DNA from: CAIYRG01 sp963747255
Lineage (GTDB): Bacteria > Pseudomonadota > Alphaproteobacteria > Micropepsales > Micropepsaceae
Length of the DNA: 64,000 bases
Direction of reading: 5' to 3'
Assembly (NCBI GenBank): GCA_963747255.1
Contig: CAVVEG010000001.1
Span: 124,001-188,000, forward strand
Both the position numbers and the translations under genes were made by a program. This document shows, one piece after another, positions 52,570 through 62,521 of the stretch (the first letter of the stretch is position 1; each line of letters begins with the position of its first letter). The notes under the pieces are model-generated. The model was not told where the DNA came from, searched no databases, and saw nothing but the letters and a program-made list of their open reading frames with translations.

Positions 52570-53736
52570 CTATTGCCACAGGCGGCGGGAGGCGATGCGG
52601 GCGCCTTCTGCGAGTGCTTCGAGCTTGGCCCACATGATCGTCGGGTGGACTCGACGATGGAACGGACCCTGAGCAAACCCGCAATCCGTGCCCGCAATGA
52701 CGTTCTCACGCCCGAGCGCATTGGTGTAGCGCGCGATCCGCTGCGCCACCAGCTCCGGATGCTCCACGATATTGGTCGCATGGCTGATGACGCCTGGAAT
52801 CAGAATTTTCTCTTCCGGCAGTTTCACGGATTCCCAGATTTCCCATTCATGCTCATGCCGCGGATTGGCGCCCTCGATCAGAAAAGCTCCAACATGGGCT
52901 TTCAGTAAAATGTCGACGATTGAAGCGAGCGGGACGTCCGTGGTGTGAGGACCTGGCCAGCTGCCCCAGCAGACGTGATAGCGTATGCGGTCCGGCGGAA
53001 TACCATCGACGGCGTGGTTGAGTACCTCGATCTGATGTTCGAGCCAGCGGCGGTAATCGGCAAATGTCGCGGGCGGGACCATGCGATCATAGGTAACCGC
53101 AGCGCGCGCATCATCCAGCTGCAGCAGTATTCCGGATTCCGCTATGGCGCGATATTCACTGCGCATGGCTTCGGCGATCGCTACCAACATGTCTTCGTCG
53201 CTGCCGTAATATTCATTTTTACGGTCGGGGATGACGCTTGCGGGTGCGGCAACCGGCAGGAAAGCTTCCGTCATCGCCACGCCATTCAGTGCGGTTTTCA
53301 GATCTTCGATGTCGCGCCGAATCGCTGCCGCGCCGGTATAGGTGATGGGTCCGGTGCAAACCGACTCCCAATCGGATGAGGGCCCCTGTTGTGCATCCAG
53401 TTCGGCATAGAACTCGGGAAATCTGGCGCGATCCGCTCCGGCGTTGAACGGATTTGTTTCCAGGCTCACCTCCCTGCGTTCGAAGCCACTCAGCCTTTCG
53501 ATGGCATATTGCGCCCATGAGATGTTCTTGCCGTATTCGCCGTCATCGATAATGTCGATTCCCGCCCCAACCTGGCGCTGCACGACCTCGGCAACGCAGC
53601 TTTTCAGGCATTCCGAATAAGCGGCCTCGTTCATATCTGCGCCGCTCCGCCGGGCCTGCAAAATCTCCAGCAGTGGTCTTGGGCGAATCAGGCTGCCCAC
53701 ATGAGTGGTGAGGATGCGTTGGGTGCTGCGTTTCAT
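52570..53736 (-). CDS. Cobalamin-independent methionine synthase II/MetE C-terminal-like protein
   Basis: 388 residues. 'TTHVGSLIRPRPLLEIL' at the start and 'GAGIDIIDDGEYGK' are typical. The zinc ligands H-x-C are in 'RYHVCWGSWPGPH', Glu in 'FLIEGANPRHEHE' and the last Cys in 'VIAGTDCGFAQGP'. Standalone proteins of this type include epoxyalkane:CoM transferase-like and other thiol-alkyl transferases. The start ATG 53736 (GTG 53742 also possible) gives the full family N-terminus. It may move an alkyl group in the catabolic pathways nearby. Confidence 0.8.
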   Translation of the reverse strand: MKRSTQRILTTHVGSLIRPRPLLEILQARRSGADMNEAAYSECLKSCVAEVVQRQVGAGIDIIDDGEYGKNISWAQYAIERLSGFERREVSLETNPFNAGADRARFPEFYAELDAQQGPSSDWESVCTGPITYTGAAAIRRDIEDLKTALNGVAMTEAFLPVAAPASVIPDRKNEYYGSDEDMLVAIAEAMRSEYRAIAESGILLQLDDARAAVTYDRMVPPATFADYRRWLEHQIEVLNHAVDGIPPDRIRYHVCWGSWPGPHTTDVPLASIVDILLKAHVGAFLIEGANPRHEHEWEIWESVKLPEEKILIPGVISHATNIVEHPELVAQRIARYTNALGRENVIAGTDCGFAQGPFHRRVHPTIMWAKLEALAEGARIASRRLWQ

Positions 53737-53851
53737 TGCCACGACCGGAAAAACTTTCTTTTAGCCGTAGAAGAATTTGCATGAACCTACAATGCGGGGA
53801 TTTTTGCGCAGGCAAATTGATGCCGTGCGCCGAATTCGATAGACAACGCTG

Positions 53852-54700
53852 ATGGCCATCATCGATATCCACCCACACGTCATTTCTCCGGATACCGCGC
53901 GGTATCCACGTGCGCCCATTGGCGGCCATCAATCTGACTGGTCGCGGGATCGTCCGGTCAGCGTCGAGGCGATGATCGCCGCAATGGATGTGGCAGGTGT
54001 TGCCAAATCGGCTCTCGTGCAGGCGTCCACCTGCTACGGCCACGACAACTCCTATCTTGCGGATGCCGTGGCGGCTCATCCGGACCGTTTCACGGGTGTG
54101 TTTTCTGCCGACATTCTCGCCCCCGACGCCACCGAAGCGCTGGCATTCTGGATGGATAGGGGCCTGACAGGGCTGAGGCTGTTCACGACCGGCAGCACCA
54201 TGCCCGGGCAGGCAGGCTGGCTGGACGATCCGCGTTCCTTTCCCGCCTGGGAGTTTGCCCAGTCGCATAATCTTCCCGTGTGCCTCCAGATGACCGCAAA
54301 GGCCATCCCCCAGTTGCTCGGAATCCTCGATCGCTTTCCGCGGTTGGTGCTGATTCTGGACCATTGTGCACGTCCTGAACTTGCTGACGGCCCGCCCTAT
54401 GCTGCTGCCGCGCCGTTGTGGCGTCTGGCAAAACATCCAAATGTTTTTCTGAAACTCACCCCCCGGGTTTTTCAGGGGTCGAAAAGCGGTGAAGCAACTC
54501 CGGAAAGCTTTTTTGGGCGGCTGGTGGCGGATTTTGGTGCTACCCGGCTGGCCTGGGGATCGAATTTCCCGGCAGCGGAAGGCAGTCTGAAAGAGCTGTT
54601 GGACCTTGCTGATGATTGTGTCGGATTTCTTCCCGCGAGTGATCGCGAATGGATCTTCTCGCGAACGGCACAGATACTTTATCCGGCACTGAAAGGATAA
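53852..54700 (+). CDS. Amidohydrolase-family protein (2-pyrone-4,6-dicarboxylate hydrolase-like)
   Basis: 282 residues. 'IIDIHPHVIS' has the metal HxH. 'LILDHCARPE' and 'PVCLQMTAK' are positioned as in the LigI-type lactonases. The catalytic position reads 'AWGSNFPAAEG', Asn where an Asp is usual (GSDWP). LigI hydrolyses the pyrone ring in protocatechuate/syringate breakdown, and a comparable lactone is plausible. The next gene starts 2 bases on, so the two are co-transcribed. Confidence 0.75.
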   Translation: MAIIDIHPHVISPDTARYPRAPIGGHQSDWSRDRPVSVEAMIAAMDVAGVAKSALVQASTCYGHDNSYLADAVAAHPDRFTGVFSADILAPDATEALAFWMDRGLTGLRLFTTGSTMPGQAGWLDDPRSFPAWEFAQSHNLPVCLQMTAKAIPQLLGILDRFPRLVLILDHCARPELADGPPYAAAAPLWRLAKHPNVFLKLTPRVFQGSKSGEATPESFFGRLVADFGATRLAWGSNFPAAEGSLKELLDLADDCVGFLPASDREWIFSRTAQILYPALKG

Positions 54701-54702
54701 AC

Positions 54703-55605
54703 ATGGTTGACGCCGAACCAATGATTCTACACTCGCTGCTGGGAAATCATCCGAACACAAAGGCGATGAAAAGCGGCGCCGTATCGTCGCCGCTGGTCAA
54801 ATTCGATTATTTCGAAGTGAAGGTCGCAAACACGCAGTTCAAAGCGATGGTGCGTGATTTCAAATATGGCTTTGGCGAACTTGCCGTCGTCACCTTTCTG
54901 CAGGCAAAGCATTACGGCAAGCCATATGTGCTCCTCCCGGCGACGATCGTCGGCCGCAATCAGCACCACACGATTTTCTACAATGCCGATAAAGGCCGGC
55001 TTGCGCTGCGTGACCTCAACGGATGCCGTATCGGGGTGCGTGCCTATACCCAGACCACCGGTACCTGGGTGCGCGGGTTTCTCGCCCACGACTATGGCGT
55101 GGACCTGAACAGCATCACATGGATCACCTTTGAAGAGCCGCATATCGCCGAATACCGCGATCCGCTCAATGTGCGTCGTGCGCCTGAAGGCAAAGTCCTG
55201 AAACAAATGCTGCTGGATGGCGAAGTCGATGCGGCCATTCTCGGCGATGTCGCCGAAGAGGGGCCGATCCGGCATTTGATTCCGGATCACGAAGCGGCCG
55301 GTCGTGCGTGGGCCTCAAGGCATGGTGGCGTGCCTATCAACCACCTTGCCGTGATGCGCGAGGACATCGTCCGCTCGCGTCCCGACGTGGTGCGGGAAGT
55401 CTATCGGGTGCTGAAGGAGAGCCGCGCCGCGGCTTCGCTTCCCACCGGGGCGGATGATCCGTTGCGTTTCGGGATCGCTGCAATCCGGCAATCGTTGGAG
55501 CAGATCAGTACTTTTGCCGCCGAGCAGAAACTGATTCCGCGTGCGTTCTCGGTCGCCAACTTGCTGGAGGACGCGGCCCGAATTCTGGGGCCGGCGGGAG
55601 CGTAA
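54703..55605 (+). CDS. 4,5-dihydroxyphthalate decarboxylase-like protein
   Basis: 300 residues, no signal peptide. 'VRDFKYGFGELAVVTFLQAK', 'GCRIGVRAYTQTTGTWVRGF' and 'LAHDYGVDLNSITW' match the Pht5-type decarboxylase pattern, a cytoplasmic relative of periplasmic ABC binding proteins. With the phthalate-dioxygenase-like Rieske protein elsewhere in the window it could belong to a dihydroxyphthalate route, though the distance is ~19 kb. Its partner is the LigI-like hydrolase. An ABC binding protein is the alternative. Confidence 0.7.
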   Translation: MVDAEPMILHSLLGNHPNTKAMKSGAVSSPLVKFDYFEVKVANTQFKAMVRDFKYGFGELAVVTFLQAKHYGKPYVLLPATIVGRNQHHTIFYNADKGRLALRDLNGCRIGVRAYTQTTGTWVRGFLAHDYGVDLNSITWITFEEPHIAEYRDPLNVRRAPEGKVLKQMLLDGEVDAAILGDVAEEGPIRHLIPDHEAAGRAWASRHGGVPINHLAVMREDIVRSRPDVVREVYRVLKESRAAASLPTGADDPLRFGIAAIRQSLEQISTFAAEQKLIPRAFSVANLLEDAARILGPAGA

Positions 55606-55723
55606 TGATCGAGATGGGGCAGCGCGCAATGACGTGCGCAGAGATCGAACTCCGGGCCCCGGTTTCTCAAGAGGTGTGGCTGGCATTCGCGCGGGGCTGC
55701 GCTCCGCGCAAATGCGCTTCTTG

Positions 55724-57088
55724 TTAATCATTTCGGACGAGTAGCGCGGTTAGCAGGATCAACGGGATCCCGCCAGTGACGACCGCCTGACGCAGCAGTA
55801 AACGCACGATCAGTGGCAGCCCCTGCAGCGTCTCGCCCGCGACAAACAACCCGCCAATGCCCAGCAGCAGAGCAAAGCCCGCGATAATGAGTTTGGTCTC
55901 GTCCCACTCCACCGGCGCAAGGTGATGGATGGCGTGGACCATGACGATTCCGAACAGGATCGTGGCCAGAGCGGAGAGGATCGGCGACGGTACCAAAACC
56001 AGCAGCATGTCGAATTTAACGCAAGCCCCAAGCGCGACCAGCAGCAATCCGGCCGCGAGCACGGCGAAGCGGGAAGCAACCCGCGTTGAGCGCAACAGCG
56101 CAAGGTTGTCCGGATAGACAAAGGTGCTGAATGTGCCCAGGACCGAAGCGAGGATGCCCCCCAGCGCGGCACTCATGAGGCCGCCGGACATTCGAGCGGG
56201 GGTAAGCTTCTCGTGCGTCCAGCCTCCGACAAGCTGATACAGCACCATTGAGCCGATGCTCGCAGGTACGAGGACCAGCAGAAATACAACCACCACATCC
56301 AGGCGGACCGCAAATCCGAACGGGAAGAATTGCGGAGTGACGATCCATGGCGCCTCGACGACCCTGGTAAACGAAATCGGAATGATCGCCGTGTAACAGA
56401 GTGTGCCTATACCTGCGCCGATCAGCATCGCCACGCGGCGCAGGTTCTTTCCGCCTCGCAGCGTCACCGCCATCAGAACGGCGATGGCGATCGCGCCGCA
56501 TAGAAAATTTACCAGCGGATAACCGGGGCTCTGACGTTCCCCGATCCAGTTGGGTACCGATGCCGTGGCGAGCTGCACCATGGTCAGCAGGACCATGATT
56601 CCGGATATCATCGGGTTCTGCATGAAGCGCACGAAGACTCCGCAAAAGCTGCGGCCCCGAATCGGAATGGTGAGAAGAAGCCAGATCGCGCATGCGACAA
56701 ATGCGGATCCGAAGGCCACAGCCAGACCGGCATCGCGCATGACGCCCAGGGTGAGCAACGCGGTGAAGCTGCCGACATAAGGTCCATGCACGATGGGAAG
56801 CCGCAGGATCAGCAGGGTCTGTGCCGCTGTGACGAGGCCGGAGACCACAAAGGTCATGCCGTAGAGATAGGCGATCTGTTCGACAGGAAGATGCACGGCC
56901 TGTCCGAGAATGCCCGGGAAAATGAACATTCCGATCATGCCAAAGATGTTCTGGAAACCGAGCGCGACAAGCTGGCCAAAGGGCAGTTTGCCGTTCAGGC
57001 CGACATCGAATGCAGCGGCACGCCCAGCGCTTTCCGGCGCTGCGGCAACAGGCCGATCGGCGCCGGCGGTTTCCGTCGTGCTGGTCAT
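55724..57088 (-). CDS. Xanthine/uracil-type nucleobase permease (NCS2)
   Basis: 454 residues with about 12-14 helices. 'GFQNIFGMIGMFIFPGILGQ' and 'MTFVVSGLVTAAQTLLILRL' match the start of the NCS2 family, with 'GTFSTFVYPDNLALLRSTRV' near helix 10. The usual QH motif in helix 1 is replaced by 'LGFQN', and the central NxG motif is not obvious, so the substrate may not be a nucleobase. The start is ATG 57088, overlapping the UbiD stop (ATGA). Likely imports the UbiD pathway substrate. Confidence 0.75.
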   Translation of the reverse strand: MTSTTETAGADRPVAAAPESAGRAAAFDVGLNGKLPFGQLVALGFQNIFGMIGMFIFPGILGQAVHLPVEQIAYLYGMTFVVSGLVTAAQTLLILRLPIVHGPYVGSFTALLTLGVMRDAGLAVAFGSAFVACAIWLLLTIPIRGRSFCGVFVRFMQNPMISGIMVLLTMVQLATASVPNWIGERQSPGYPLVNFLCGAIAIAVLMAVTLRGGKNLRRVAMLIGAGIGTLCYTAIIPISFTRVVEAPWIVTPQFFPFGFAVRLDVVVVFLLVLVPASIGSMVLYQLVGGWTHEKLTPARMSGGLMSAALGGILASVLGTFSTFVYPDNLALLRSTRVASRFAVLAAGLLLVALGACVKFDMLLVLVPSPILSALATILFGIVMVHAIHHLAPVEWDETKLIIAGFALLLGIGGLFVAGETLQGLPLIVRLLLRQAVVTGGIPLILLTALLVRND

Positions 57089-58758
57089 TCGGATGCGGAT
57101 TTGGTTTCGATTGCCTGGGCGGGGGTCTCCGGCAACACTCCCTGTCGCGTGCGGGCAAGAGTATCGGCACCGTTGATTTCCCAATCGCCGGCGGCTGCCC
57201 GTTGCGCGAACAGCTCCCAGCGATCGCTCCATTCACCCAATTGATACCCATGCCAGGGGGCTGCGGCCGTTATCGGCGGGAATCCCAGTTCGTTCCATAA
57301 TGCGCGGGCGCCTTCCATGAATGCGCGCGTGGGAAGCGCAAGCGGCGGCATCGGATTTTTCAGGGTGGCATCAATCAGCATGCAGGAATCCGATTTGCTT
57401 CGCCCGTATTGTGAGCCCTGCAGCCCGCCCCCATGCGGCGCGATGTGAACGTCCTCGCGCGGATTGGAGCGGTACGCCAGGGACCATAAAACGCCATCGA
57501 GATTTTCCGGATCGATGTCCTCGCTGACCGCGGCCACCATCTTGCCGCAGCCGGCCTGGAAATTGGCTATGGCGTAAAGGCCGCGCCAGACTTCGGATCG
57601 CGGCGAGCCATGGGCGAATTGCAGAAATATCACCGGGCGGAGATTGGTCAGTCTCTCGTGCATGACCACGCGTCTGATTCCCTTGATCGCGAGGTCGCGC
57701 TGCAGATGAGCAAGGAACATCGGCTCATATGCAACTTTCTTGATGACGCTGGATTCCGAAGGTGTCACCTGGCTGATGATGGAGGCAAATACTGCAGAGC
57801 GCTTCCGTGTGATCGCCGTCACCTTCATGGGCATATTAAAGGCTTCGAGCGCCACATAACCGTTGCTTTCGCCGAAGGGCGCTTCCGGTTCGAGGATGTC
57901 CGGCTCGATCAGCCCCTCGATCACGATTTCCGAATCTGCCGGCACATTGAGATCGACAGTCACAGCCCGTGCGATCCGGACCGGTTCGCCCAGGAGGCCG
58001 CCTGCAACGGCGAGTTCGTCCATGTCGATGGGGAGCTTTTGCGGTCCGGTGAAGCAAATGGCGGGCGCGCTGCCGACCACTATGGCAATCGGCATGGCCT
58101 CTCTTCGGGTGCGATATTTCTGCCAATGGAGGTAGCCGCCTGCGCCGCCGGGTCGCGCCACCATACGGACCGCGAGCCTGTCCTTCGCCTTCAATGCAGC
58201 CCGATAGGTACCCATGTTCTGGATCCCGCTATCCGGGTCCCTGGTAATGCAGAGTGTCGCTGTCAGATAAGGTGCCGCATCGAATCCCGGTGTTGAGACC
58301 GGCACCGGCAGCGCGGAAAGTCCTCCGCCATCGCGCAGGAGTTCACTTCCGCGCATGATCACCTGCTGGCAAGGCGGAGAGGTGGCGTATTCGGGCGGAA
58401 TCGGGGCGGCAATGGCGCGATTCCAGGCGGGCCCAATCTCCTCCACGGGTACACCCATTCCGAGTGCGTAAATGCGGGGGTTGGCAGCAAGGGCGCCCAC
58501 CGCAACGGGCATGTCGTAGCGCCGTCCCTTTGAATCGATGACATTCGTGAACAGGAAGGCCCGGCGATCGGCTTCGGTTATGCCGCCCATGAATTGCCAG
58601 CGCACCAGCGGGTGCAGTTCGGTGTCCTTGTTGATGGGCCGCGTCACGCGGTGCAACAGACCTACGCGCTCGAGCAGCCGCAGATGTTCCTGAAAATCGC
58701 GGGCGGCGCCGGGTGATCCCGACGCGTTGGCGCCGTGAATCGGCACAATCTGATCCAT
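57085..58758 (-). CDS. UbiD-family decarboxylase (second copy)
   Basis: 557 residues. 'FQEHLRLLERVGLLHRVTRPINKDTELHPLV', 'MDELAVAGGLLGEPVRIARA', 'EPEAPFGESNGYVALEAF' (acidic active-site region) and 'SEDIDPENLDGVLWSLAYRS' mark the UbiD family. It differs clearly from the UbiD at 39155 and has no winged-helix tail. It acts with prenylated FMN. The start (ATG 58758) has GGGAGGA directly before it. The permease gene overlaps its stop, and the molybdenum hydroxylase gene diverges from it. These likely form a hydroxylate-then-decarboxylate route. Confidence 0.85.
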   Translation of the reverse strand: MDQIVPIHGANASGSPGAARDFQEHLRLLERVGLLHRVTRPINKDTELHPLVRWQFMGGITEADRRAFLFTNVIDSKGRRYDMPVAVGALAANPRIYALGMGVPVEEIGPAWNRAIAAPIPPEYATSPPCQQVIMRGSELLRDGGGLSALPVPVSTPGFDAAPYLTATLCITRDPDSGIQNMGTYRAALKAKDRLAVRMVARPGGAGGYLHWQKYRTRREAMPIAIVVGSAPAICFTGPQKLPIDMDELAVAGGLLGEPVRIARAVTVDLNVPADSEIVIEGLIEPDILEPEAPFGESNGYVALEAFNMPMKVTAITRKRSAVFASIISQVTPSESSVIKKVAYEPMFLAHLQRDLAIKGIRRVVMHERLTNLRPVIFLQFAHGSPRSEVWRGLYAIANFQAGCGKMVAAVSEDIDPENLDGVLWSLAYRSNPREDVHIAPHGGGLQGSQYGRSKSDSCMLIDATLKNPMPPLALPTRAFMEGARALWNELGFPPITAAAPWHGYQLGEWSDRWELFAQRAAAGDWEINGADTLARTRQGVLPETPAQAIETKSASE

Positions 58759-58975
58759 TCCTCCCAACGCCCTTTTTTCAGATTTCGTTTTGCCGGAAAC
58801 CCGGCGTAAACGGCACAATGGAGTGATCTGCCCGCTTTGCAAAGCCTGCGGGGAGCGTTTATTCAAACCTCCGATTCGCAAGCACCCACATTGTCCGTCG
58901 TTGCTGCTACGCAGCCTCGCGGGTCACTTCTCGGCAATGGATGCAGCGCGGCTCGTGAAGGAGTGAGCATCAGGG

Positions 58976-61356
58976 ATGTCGGCAAGGCAGGATAATCAGG
59001 GTGGAGTTCGCGCCAACCGGCCCAGATTTTTCGGCGCGGCGATGAAGCGTATCGAGGACCCGGCGCTGCTCAGGGGCAAGGGTCATTTCGTCGATGATTT
59101 GCGTTTGCCCGGCACGCTTCACGCCTGCTTTGTCCGCAGCGCGCATGCACATGCAAAACTCCGGCGTATCGATGCTTCGGCTGCGCGTGCGATCCCCGGT
59201 GTGCATCTTGTTCTCACTTACGCCGATTTGCCGGCGCCGGTGCAGAAGCCATTCTCGCTGCTTGTACCCAATCCTGCGATCACCCAGCTGTTCATGCCGT
59301 ATGCGCTGGCAAAGGATGAGGTCTGCTATGTCGGCGAGCCAATCGCAATGGTGGTCGCGGATACCCGCTATATCGCGGAAGACGCGGCCAATCTTGTCGA
59401 TGTGGATTACGAGGTGCTTCCGGCCGCTTCCGATTGCCTGGCGGCGATCGCCCCGGCCGCGCCCGTGGTTCATGCCGGAACGCCGTCGAACATTGCGGCG
59501 CGCGTGCCCTTCAGCCACGGCGACAATGACGATGCGTTTGGCAAAGCCGCTCATGTCTTTCGCGAAAATCTGAAAACCCATCGTGGTGGCCCGTTTTTCA
59601 TGGAATGCCGCGGACTTGTTGCGACGCATGATGCGGTGACGGACAGTTTCACGGTTTATGTTTCTTCGCAGAGTTCGCATCGCGTGAAACGGCAGTTCCT
59701 GGATGCGCTCGATCTGAACGATAACCAGTTGAGGGTTATTACGCCCGACGTTGGTGGCGGTTTCGGACCGAAGGGCGTCCTTTATCCGGAATATCCGTGC
59801 GTCGCGGTCGCGGCGCAGACGCTTGGCCGGCCAGTGAAATGGATTGAGGACCGCCGCGAGAATTTCGTCGCCACGCATCAGGAACGCGACGAATACTGGG
59901 ACGTCGAGATTGCGGTGGACGGCAACGCGAAGATTCTCGGCCTGCGCGGCGTTATGGTGCATGACGAGGGCGCCTACCTGCCGTGGGGACTGACGGTCCC
60001 TGGATCGCAGCTACAACGGTGCCGGGGCCCTATGTTGTGCCGAGTTACAAGATGGACGTGGTGGTGGCCTTCACGAACAAGATCTCCACCACGCCTGTGC
60101 GCGGCGCCGGCCGGCCGGCCGGCGTATTCGTAATGGAACGGCTGATGGACCGTGTGGCGCGCGAACTTGGGATGGATCCCGCTGAAGTGCGCCGCCGGAA
60201 TTTCATCAGGCCGGAGCAGATGCCGTATAAAGTCGGCATCGTCTTTCGTGATGGCCGTCCGGTGACCTACGACAGCGGGGACTATCCTGCGTGTCAGGCA
60301 ACAGCCTTGAAGGCGGCCGATTACGATGATTTCGAAAATCGTCAGCGGCAGTTGCGCAAGCAGGGCCGGTTCGTCGGCATCGGTATTGCGAATGCCGTCG
60401 AGGCTACCGGGCTTGGGCCATACGAAGGCGTGACGATCCGTATCTCAACGACCGGCAAAATCAGCATGTATACCGGCGCGACTCCGCATGGACAGTCGCA
60501 CAAAACCATTCTGTCGCAGATCGCCGCCGACCAACTTGGTGTCGATTACGAAGACATCACCGTTGTCACCGGCGACACCGCCGGCATTGCGTTCGGCATG
60601 GGCACTTTCGCGGCTCGAACGGCCGTGAATGCGGGCTCGTCGGCGCATCTTGCGGCCGGTGAACTCGCAAAGAAGATGAAACAGATCGCCGCAGAGATGC
60701 TGCAGGCGCCCGCTGGTGAGATCGAACTCAGCAACGGTTTTGCGCTGTTGCGCGATCAACCCGAGAAGCGCAAAAGCTTTCGCGAGCTTGCGTTCAGGGC
60801 AGCCGGCATGCCCGGGGTCTCAATGGCGGGCGGAATGGCGCCAGGACTTGAACACACCGCCTATTTCACGCCCGACCAATCGACCTATTCCAACGGCACG
60901 CATGTCGCCGAAGTTGAAGTCGATATTGAGACCGGGGGCGTGGAAATCCTTCGCTATGTTGTGATGCATGACTGTGGAAACGTAATCAATCCCATGGTCG
61001 TGGAAGGGCAGGTCCAGGGCGGAGTTGCCCATGGTGTGGGCAACGCACTGTTCGAAAAGATGCTCTATGATGACAACGCACAGCCTCTGAACATGAATTT
61101 TGGCGAGTATCTCCTGCCGGGCTCAACCGATGTACCGGCCGTCGAACTGCATCACATGGAGACACCATCGCCGCTCAATCCGATCGGCGTCAAAGGCGCG
61201 GGCGAGGGCGGGACGATCCCCGCCATCGCGGCTATCATCGCAGCGATCGACAATGCGCTGCAGCTCTTCGGGGTGAAAATCAGCGAAGCGCCGGTGTCGC
61301 CGAGTCACATTCTCGGGCTGATCCGCAATGCCGAAGCGAAGATTGCAGCGGAGTGA
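58976..61356 (+). pseudogene. Molybdenum hydroxylase large subunit (xanthine dehydrogenase family), frameshift
   Basis: N-terminal a/b hammerhead ('RIEDPALLRGKGHFVDDLRL'), a molybdopterin-binding motif 'DVGGGFGPKGVLYPEYP', then 'PVRGAGRPAGVFVMERLMD' and the active-site 'GVKGAGEGGTIPA' Glu. The frame breaks at the CCC of 59998-60000: the first frame runs into noise while 'WIAATTVPGPYVV' is in the next. One missing C (CCCC to CCC) explains it, giving ~790 residues. The CO-dehydrogenase cysteine motif (AYRCSFR) is absent, so it is not CoxL. No small FeS or FAD subunit genes lie nearby, which is unusual. Confidence 0.8.
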
Positions 61357-62455
61357 TTGCATTCCGCTGATCCTGAACCGCACCGCGCAATGGCCAGGCC
61401 GTCGGCACGCCATCAAATCCGGTCCAGCACATCCGGTTGTAATCGAAGAGCTTGCATTTCCGGTAAATCGCCCGGTATGTGCCGACAGACAGCCTGTATT
61501 CTAACAGGCGCGGAAATGCCTTCCTCAACTCGGCCTCAGCCTCGGGCAGCAGATAAACCGGGATCCGGATTTGAGCGTGATGCGACGTATGGGCCATCAC
61601 CTTGGTGTAGAGCGGCACAAGATTTACCGGCATTACGATTGATGCAGTATCTGGCGCATGGCCGCGCAGTCTGAGCCAGCTGTCCTCGTCGTCAAACCAG
61701 GGAATTGAGGGATGTGTGTGGTTAAGATATATCGTGAAGCCCATCAGATAATTCCACACCGCAAATGGAATTGCCCAGCCGGTGAGAAGCACGATCCATA
61801 GCGGGCGCTCCGGTGTGAGGGTTTTTCCAATCGCAGCAATAGCCGCCAAAGTGCAGATCAATCCGACGAACGCGAACGCGGTGTCCGGCACATGCCGGCG
61901 CCATTCCTTCCGCAGTTCCGGCGCGAGTGGAAACAGAACACGGTGTATCCAGAACGCGATGTAATAGTAGATCAGGGGCCCCGCAGGGCCGCGATATACC
62001 CTCTCCAGAAGTCGACGAATGGGCGAAGAGCTTTGGTATTCGTCCGGGCTCATTGGCGCCCAGACGCCATCCACGCCCTTGAGATTGGTGCGCGCATGAT
62101 GATGCTCGTTGTGGATAACGCGCCAAAGACTCGCGCCGTGAACGCAGGGCACAAATGCGATTCGGGCAAGCCAGACATTCCAGGAACGTCCTGGTACGAA
62201 GCTGCCATGGGCCGCATCGTGCCCGATGATGAACAGCAGAGCGATGAAGACACCATTCGCGATTGCGAACACAAGATTGAGTGAAGCCGGCAAGGGCGCG
62301 ATGGCGCCGATCAGAGTCGCAAGATAAAGCAGGAAATGCACCCCGAATACGCGCAGTCCCGCTGAAAGCGTGCGCCTTTCCTCGGCGATGCTGGTTATGT
62401 TGTAAAGAGCGCCCCTGGTAAGGCCAGGAGTCGGCGCCAGCACATTTGCGTACAT
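61280..62455 (-). CDS. Fatty-acid desaturase 1
   Basis: 391 residues with four to six helices and three histidine boxes: 'HDAAHGS', 'HNEHHH' and 'HTSHHA'. These ligate the di-iron centre of membrane desaturases. The C-terminal ~35 residues lie antisense to the end of the molybdenum hydroxylase gene (77 base overlap), and may be shorter in reality. It shares layout with the desaturase at 62522-63616, with which it forms a tandem pair. Confidence 0.8.
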   Translation of the reverse strand: MYANVLAPTPGLTRGALYNITSIAEERRTLSAGLRVFGVHFLLYLATLIGAIAPLPASLNLVFAIANGVFIALLFIIGHDAAHGSFVPGRSWNVWLARIAFVPCVHGASLWRVIHNEHHHARTNLKGVDGVWAPMSPDEYQSSSPIRRLLERVYRGPAGPLIYYYIAFWIHRVLFPLAPELRKEWRRHVPDTAFAFVGLICTLAAIAAIGKTLTPERPLWIVLLTGWAIPFAVWNYLMGFTIYLNHTHPSIPWFDDEDSWLRLRGHAPDTASIVMPVNLVPLYTKVMAHTSHHAQIRIPVYLLPEAEAELRKAFPRLLEYRLSVGTYRAIYRKCKLFDYNRMCWTGFDGVPTAWPLRGAVQDQRNAITPLQSSLRHCGSARECDSATPALR

Positions 62456-62521
62456 GGATGATCCGTTTGAAAAGAGCGGATCATGCAGTGTTTCGGCTAA
62501 TAAACTGTTAGCAGGATGCGT

